From JAPHSX01 sp050298555 (lineage in GTDB: Bacteria; Pseudomonadota; Gammaproteobacteria; Thiohalomonadales; Thiohalomonadaceae), in the NCBI GenBank assembly GCA_050298555.1, contig JBNKUL010000020.1, forward strand, positions 1-11,366: a DNA stretch of 11,366 nt, given 5' to 3'. Numbering within the stretch: position 1 is the first letter of the stretch; every line of letters begins with the position of its first letter. Below the pieces are notes generated by a model. That model searched no databases. It saw nothing but the letters and a program-made list of their open reading frames with translations, and had not been told where the DNA came from. This document shows positions 7,593 to 11,366 of this stretch, piece after piece. A program made the position numbers and the translations under genes.

Positions 7593-8726
7593 ATGGAAGA
7601 TATCTTTTCGCTTGGCGATGAGTTGGGGCCGCTTAAGGTCATTCACGTGCAGGAGCCCTCCTGCGGGCTAAAGGCGGTACTGGTGGTCGACAACATCGCC
7701 AAGGGGCCCTCCATTGGCGGCATCCGCATGGCCCCCGATGTCACCACCCAGGAGTGCGCCCGCCTGGCCCGCGCCATGACCTTCAAAAATGCCGCGGCAG
7801 GACTGCCCCACGGCGGCGGCAAGATCGTCATCCAGGGCGACCCCAAGATGCCCAAGGAGAAGAAGCAACAGCTGCTGCGTACCATGGCCAGCGCCCTGCG
7901 CAACGAGGAGACCTATATCTTCGCCCCCGATATGGGTACCGATGAGGAGTGCATGGCCTGGATCCGTGACGAGGTGGAGCGCGTCGTCGCGCTACCACGG
8001 GAGATCGGCGGCATCCCGCTGGACGAAATCGGCGCCACCGGCTGGGGCCTCAGCAACGTGGTCGATGTGGCGCTCACCTACTGCGACTTCCCGCTGGAGG
8101 GGGCACGCTTCGTGGTGCAGGGCTTCGGCGCGGTGGGCAGGAACGTCAGCCGCTTCCTCGCTGAAAAGGGCGCGGTACTGGTGGCAGTAGCCGACTCCCA
8201 TGGCGCCATTCACAACCCGCAGGGCCTTGATGTCGCCGCCCTGCTGGCACTCAAGGAGGAGGGCCGCTCCGTGACCGACTACCCCGACGCCACCACCATG
8301 CGCGGCGACGATGTCATCGACGTGGAGTGCGATATCTGGATCCCGGCGGCGCGCCCCGATGTGATTAACGATGAAAACGTCCACCGCCTCAATACCAAGC
8401 TGGTAGTGCAGGGGGCCAACATCCCCTTCACCTTGGGCGCGGAACAGTACCTGCACGAGAAGGGGGTGCTCTGCGTCCCCGACTTTATCGCCAACGCCGG
8501 CGGCGTGATCTGCGCCGCCATGGAGTACCACGGCGCCACCGAGACCGCGGCCCTGCAGACCATCGAGGAGAAGCTGCGCCGGAATACGGAATTGGTATTG
8601 AAGATGGCCAAGCAGGAGCAGTGTCTGCCGCGCGACGCCTCACAAAAGATGGCCCGTGAGCGGGTGGAGAAGGCGATGAGCTTCCGCCGCTTCAATATCT
8701 TTTCCATGAATAGCGACTGGGTGTAG
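7593..8726 (+). CDS. ELFV-family amino-acid dehydrogenase, probably for non-polar amino acids
   Basis: A 377-residue NAD(P)-dependent oxidative deaminase of the Glu/Leu/Phe/Val dehydrogenase family. Catalytic residues are intact: K65 in TFKNAA, K77 in HGGGKIVI and D113 in APDMGT. The Rossmann motif GFGAVG is at 177-182, followed by AVADSHGAI. Aligned by spacing with the glutamate dehydrogenase in this window (K73-K97-K109 versus I41-K65-K77), the two residues that hold the glutamate side chain are replaced: K73 becomes I41 and S367 becomes A308. In leucine dehydrogenase the same two sites are also hydrophobic. The substrate is therefore probably a branched-chain or aromatic amino acid. Yet the central segment GIPLDEIGATGWGL is more like glutamate-type enzymes, so naming it leucine dehydrogenase outright is not justified. 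ATG at 7593 has GGAG six bases upstream. It leads an operon, with only three bases to the oxidoreductase gamma-delta gene. Confidence 0.87.
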   Translation: MEDIFSLGDELGPLKVIHVQEPSCGLKAVLVVDNIAKGPSIGGIRMAPDVTTQECARLARAMTFKNAAAGLPHGGGKIVIQGDPKMPKEKKQQLLRTMASALRNEETYIFAPDMGTDEECMAWIRDEVERVVALPREIGGIPLDEIGATGWGLSNVVDVALTYCDFPLEGARFVVQGFGAVGRNVSRFLAEKGAVLVAVADSHGAIHNPQGLDVAALLALKEEGRSVTDYPDATTMRGDDVIDVECDIWIPAARPDVINDENVHRLNTKLVVQGANIPFTLGAEQYLHEKGVLCVPDFIANAGGVICAAMEYHGATETAALQTIEEKLRRNTELVLKMAKQEQCLPRDASQKMARERVEKAMSFRRFNIFSMNSDWV

Positions 8727-8729
8727 GGG

Positions 8730-9656
8730 ATGTATCGCATCCGCTTTCACGGCCGCGGCGGCCAGGGGATGAAGACCGCCAGCCGCATCCTCGGCAGCGC
8801 CTTCTTCAATCAGGGCTACGAGGTGCAGGACGCACCACGCTACGGCGCCGAGCGCCGCGGCGCGCCGATCTTCGCCTTCGTGCGTGCCGACAGGGCACCG
8901 ATTAACGAGCGCGGCATTATCACCAAACCGGACCTCATCATCGTCGCCGATGACACCCTGGTACCGGTCCCCGCCGCCGGGGTGATCGCCGGTGCCCATG
9001 AACACACCCTGCTGCTGATCAACAGCCACACCCATGTGGATGAGTGGCAGCGGCGCCTCAACTACCCCGGCCCCATCGTCGTCCTGCCCGCTGCGGAAGA
9101 GGTGGTGGATCGGGCCGAGATGCCGTTTATCGGCGCCCTCTGCGCCGGTGCCGCCGCGGCACTGTGCAACACCATCTCCCGTGAGTCGCTGCAACGGGCC
9201 ATCGAACAGGAGCTGGGGCACCTGGGAGAAGATATCGTCAATAAAAACAGCGAACGGGCACTGGGGGTTTATGACCTGATGCACGGCGCGGGAGTTGAGG
9301 TGGAGGAGGGCGCCAGCAGCGACGCCGGTGCCTGGAGTGCGCCCGAGTGGATTAATCTGCCCTTCGACGAGGCCCGCACCGCCGCCCCCATCATCCACGC
9401 CGCCGACAATACCGAGCTATTAAAGACAGGTTCCTGGCGCACCATGCGTCCGGTAATCGATTATGAGCAGTGCAAGAAGTGCTGGTGGGTCTGCAGCACC
9501 TTCTGCCCCGATGGCGCCATCGCGGTGGAGGAGAGTCTGCCCGTGATCGACTACGACCACTGCAAGGGGTGCCTGGTCTGCGTGGCGCAGTGCCCCTCCC
9601 ACGCCATCGAGGCGGTGACGGAACACAGCGCCCAGAAGGAGGAGGAGGCCTTATGA
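8730..9656 (+). CDS. porGD: 2-oxoacid:ferredoxin oxidoreductase, fused gamma-delta subunit
   Basis: A 308-residue subunit of a pyruvate/2-oxoacid:ferredoxin oxidoreductase, the CoA-dependent enzyme that turns a 2-oxoacid into acyl-CoA, CO2 and reduced ferredoxin. Residues 1 to about 185 are the gamma domain, with GRGGQG at 8-13 and RYGAERRGAP at 38-47. A linker with a delta-like lead-in (about 205-245) is followed by a two-cluster ferredoxin domain. Its second motif is regular (C278, C281, C284, C288-P). The first has an extra residue: C248-x2-C251-x3-C255-x3-C259-P instead of C-x2-C-x2-C-x3-C-P. In many organisms gamma and delta are separate genes, so this is a fusion. ATG follows the dehydrogenase stop by three bases with a G-rich run in front. 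The stop overlaps the alpha start (ATGA). The substrate is not fixed by the sequence; the upstream dehydrogenase suggests branched-chain or aromatic 2-oxoacids. Confidence 0.9.
   Translation: MYRIRFHGRGGQGMKTASRILGSAFFNQGYEVQDAPRYGAERRGAPIFAFVRADRAPINERGIITKPDLIIVADDTLVPVPAAGVIAGAHEHTLLLINSHTHVDEWQRRLNYPGPIVVLPAAEEVVDRAEMPFIGALCAGAAAALCNTISRESLQRAIEQELGHLGEDIVNKNSERALGVYDLMHGAGVEVEEGASSDAGAWSAPEWINLPFDEARTAAPIIHAADNTELLKTGSWRTMRPVIDYEQCKKCWWVCSTFCPDGAIAVEESLPVIDYDHCKGCLVCVAQCPSHAIEAVTEHSAQKEEEAL
9636..9648 (+). promoter_or_regulatory. Strong ribosome binding site for the alpha subunit
   Basis: A purine-rich run with repeated GGAGG lies within the end of the gamma-delta gene, four to seven bases before the ATG at 9653. 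It fixes the alpha-subunit start and rejects the longer open frame that extends back to 9470 inside the ferredoxin domain. Confidence 0.7.
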
Positions 9657-10903
9657 CGCGACGACTGATGACCGGCAACGGCGCCGCCGCCTGGGGCGCC
9701 CGCCTCGCCGGGGTGGAGTACATCCCCGCCTTTCCCATCACCCCGCAGACCGAGATCATCGAAAGTATCGGCGCCTGGATCGATAGCGGTGAGATGTCCG
9801 GGCGCATGGTCACCCTGGAGTCGGAGCACTCGATGATCACCGCCGCCGCCGCGGCCGCCGCCACCGGGGTGCGGGTATTCAGCGCCACCTCCAGCCAGGG
9901 GCTGCTCTACGGCATGGAGATGCTCTACACCGTATCGGGGTGGCGCGCCCCCTTCGTCCTCACCAACGTCTCGCGTGGACTCGCCTCGCCGATCACCCTG
10001 GAGCCGGACCACAACGACATCCTCGCCGCGCGCGACTCGGGCTTCCTGCAGCTCCACTGCGCCACCTGCCAGGAGGTACTCGACTCCACCCTTATCGCCT
10101 ACCGACTGGCGGAGGATGCACGGGTGCGCCTGCCGGTGATCGTCAACCTCGACGGCTTCTACCTCAGCTTTACCCGCGAACCGGTCACCCTGCCGGAACA
10201 GGAGAAGGTCGATAAGTTCCTGCCCCCCTTCGACGCCGAGAACCAGATGTTCCGCGCCAGCTCGCCTGAGAGCCAGGCGGTGGCGGTGCTGGGCGGCGGA
10301 CCCTACTCCTACTTCCGTTACGAGACCCACCTGGCCGCACAGAATGCCCTGGCGGTCTACGACGAGGTCGCAGGGGAGTTCGAACAGCTGTTCGGTCGCC
10401 GCCACCCGGCACTGGAGTGCTACCGCTGCGACGGGGCCGACTACCTCTTCGTCATGATGGGCTCCTTCGCCACTAAGGCGAAGGAGGCGGTGGATCGGCT
10501 GCGCGAGGCGGGCTGGGCCATCGGCCTGGTGCGGCCAAGGCTGTTGCGGCCGCTGCCGACGGCGGCGCTGCAACAGGCGCTGGGGGGACGCAAGGCGGTA
10601 GCCGTGATCGACCAGAACCTCTCCATGGGAATGGGGGGCGTGCTCCACAGCGAGGTCGCCGCAAGCCTCTATGGCCAGTCAGATGCCCCACTGCTCGCCA
10701 GCTTTATCGGCGGACTCGGCGGTCGCGACATCAGCGCCGAGGAGTTCTTCCAGATCGCCACCGTGTTACGCGATGCGGCGGAGCGGGGGACTGCACCGCC
10801 GCCGCGGCTGCTCTATACGGAAGGTGAGCTACGCGAGGTACGAAAGCTGCAGGCCATCGCCGGTGTCGAGCGCAATGAATTACGGGAGCAGGGCGATGAG
10901 TGA
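9653..10903 (+). CDS. porA: 2-oxoacid:ferredoxin oxidoreductase, alpha subunit
   Basis: A 416-residue subunit carrying the pyrimidine-binding part of the thiamine diphosphate site of the oxidoreductase; cytoplasmic. Near the N-terminus it has FPITPQTE (PITPQT at 28-33), whose threonine contacts the 2-oxoacid carboxylate in known structures. ESEHS (56-60) follows, then an alanine-rich helix, SATSSQGL at 77-84, and NVSRGLASP with R108, matching the conserved Arg segment of the family. Length is normal (about 390-410). The C-terminal half contains the FIGGLGGRDIS segment typical of PorA proteins. The start overlaps the upstream stop as ATGA, and the stop overlaps the beta gene by eight bases, so the three subunits are translated as a coupled set. 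The family includes enzymes for pyruvate, 2-oxoisovalerate, 2-oxoglutarate and arylpyruvates; this protein cannot be assigned further by eye. Confidence 0.92.
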   Translation: MTRRLMTGNGAAAWGARLAGVEYIPAFPITPQTEIIESIGAWIDSGEMSGRMVTLESEHSMITAAAAAAATGVRVFSATSSQGLLYGMEMLYTVSGWRAPFVLTNVSRGLASPITLEPDHNDILAARDSGFLQLHCATCQEVLDSTLIAYRLAEDARVRLPVIVNLDGFYLSFTREPVTLPEQEKVDKFLPPFDAENQMFRASSPESQAVAVLGGGPYSYFRYETHLAAQNALAVYDEVAGEFEQLFGRRHPALECYRCDGADYLFVMMGSFATKAKEAVDRLREAGWAIGLVRPRLLRPLPTAALQQALGGRKAVAVIDQNLSMGMGGVLHSEVAASLYGQSDAPLLASFIGGLGGRDISAEEFFQIATVLRDAAERGTAPPPRLLYTEGELREVRKLQAIAGVERNELREQGDE

Positions 10904-11366
10904 GCAGACCATCTTCAAGAACCTCAAGAACATGCCCTCCACCCACCTGCTGGGCACGGGCACACCGATGTGCGCCGGATGCGGCGGGCTGGAGGCGCTG
11001 CACCAGGTCTACGACGTGCTGGGCGGCAAGACCGTCTTCGTCAACGCCGCCGGCTGCATGACGCTGATGTCGGTCTACCCCTTCACGCCGTTCCGCGGCT
11101 CCTGGCTCTACACCGCGATGGCCTCCGCACCCGCGGGCGCGCAAGGCGTGCGCGACGCGCTCGATGTGCTCAAAGCCAAGGGGCGCATGACCGAGGAGGA
11201 GGATCTCGAAGTCGTCGTGCTGACCGGCGACGGCTCGGCCTACGGCATGGGGCTGTCGGCGACCTCGGGCGCGATCGATCGCGGCCTCGACTTCATCTAC
11301 CTCTGCTACGACAACGAGGGCTACGGCAATACCGGCCAACAGACCTCCGGCGGCACGCCGCACGGC
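10896..11366 (+). CDS. porB: 2-oxoacid:ferredoxin oxidoreductase, beta subunit, N-terminal part
   Basis: Partial gene running off the right edge; 157 residues are present out of roughly 300. The beta subunit binds the thiamine diphosphate pyrophosphate through Mg2+ and one 4Fe-4S cluster. Visible are MCAGCGG (C26, C29) and a third cluster cysteine, C54, in NAAGCM. The thiamine diphosphate motif starts with GDGSAYGMG (GDG at 111-113) and ends with DNEGYGNTGQQTSGGTP (N145), the usual spacing. The fourth cluster cysteine is expected beyond the edge. ATG at 10896 has GGGAG about eight bases upstream and overlaps the alpha gene by eight bases. No frameshift is seen in the part present. Confidence 0.93.
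   Translation, partial: MSEQTIFKNLKNMPSTHLLGTGTPMCAGCGGLEALHQVYDVLGGKTVFVNAAGCMTLMSVYPFTPFRGSWLYTAMASAPAGAQGVRDALDVLKAKGRMTEEEDLEVVVLTGDGSAYGMGLSATSGAIDRGLDFIYLCYDNEGYGNTGQQTSGGTPHG

Noticed and set aside
8640..9398. A 252-codon minus-strand open frame opposite the dehydrogenase and gamma-delta genes
   Set aside because: It crosses two supported genes in antisense, and its Gly/His/Asp-rich translation shows no family features.
9470..9652. Upstream extension of the alpha-subunit frame by 61 codons
   Set aside because: It overlaps the ferredoxin domain of the gamma-delta gene in another frame; the ATG at 9653 has a strong ribosome site and begins with the normal PorA N-terminus.
9841..9863. 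GCC-rich trinucleotide run
   Set aside because: It encodes the alanine-rich helix found at this place in the alpha-subunit family; a by-product of GC-rich codon use and not a repeat element.
9551..10648. A 365-codon open frame on the minus strand opposite the oxidoreductase genes
   Set aside because: Antisense to well-supported gamma-delta and alpha genes; long antisense frames are expected in GC-rich coding DNA, and its translation is low-complexity Gly/Arg/His-rich with no domain.
10731..11363. A 210-codon minus-strand open frame opposite the alpha and beta subunits
   Set aside because: Shadow of the coding strand; translation is Ala/Arg/Val-rich without domain motifs.

Overview
The window is a GC-rich, gene-dense stretch of bacterial chromosome, most likely from a proteobacterium. 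The combination of an ApbE flavin transferase, an AsmA-like DUF748 envelope protein, a DASS anion transporter and a small heat-shock protein suggests a gammaproteobacterium, but this placement is an inference from gene content only. No RNA genes, insertion sequences, CRISPR arrays or phage genes were recognised. Nine or ten genes fill almost all of the sequence, and the longest non-coding gap is about 98 bases.

Layout, left to right. (1) The window opens inside apbE, the FAD:protein FMN transferase, of which only the C-terminal half is present. (2) A hexameric-type glutamate dehydrogenase follows and is joined by a 4-base gap to a DASS/SLC13 dicarboxylate or anion symporter. (3) A separate unit encodes a DUF748/AsmA-like envelope protein with an OmpA-like C-terminus, followed by an Hsp20 small heat-shock protein. 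(4) On the opposite strand, converging on hsp20, lies a threonine ammonia-lyase with a C-terminal ACT domain. (5) Divergent from it, a tight forward operon encodes a second ELFV-family amino-acid dehydrogenase and a 2-oxoacid:ferredoxin oxidoreductase: a fused gamma-delta subunit, an alpha subunit, and a beta subunit cut off by the right edge.

How the genes fit together. Four enzymes connect amino acids with 2-oxoacids and acyl-CoAs. Glutamate dehydrogenase interconverts glutamate and 2-oxoglutarate. Threonine ammonia-lyase makes 2-oxobutyrate. The second dehydrogenase has lost both residues that hold the glutamate side chain and so probably handles non-polar amino acids such as leucine, valine or phenylalanine. 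Its product would be the substrate of the co-transcribed ferredoxin-linked oxidoreductase, giving an acyl-CoA, CO2 and reduced ferredoxin. This resembles the route by which peptide-fermenting archaea oxidise amino acids, and it could also run in reverse as reductive amino-acid synthesis. The most unusual details are the fused gamma-delta subunit with an irregular cysteine spacing in its first iron-sulfur motif, and the direct pairing of an amino-acid dehydrogenase with an oxidoreductase in one operon.
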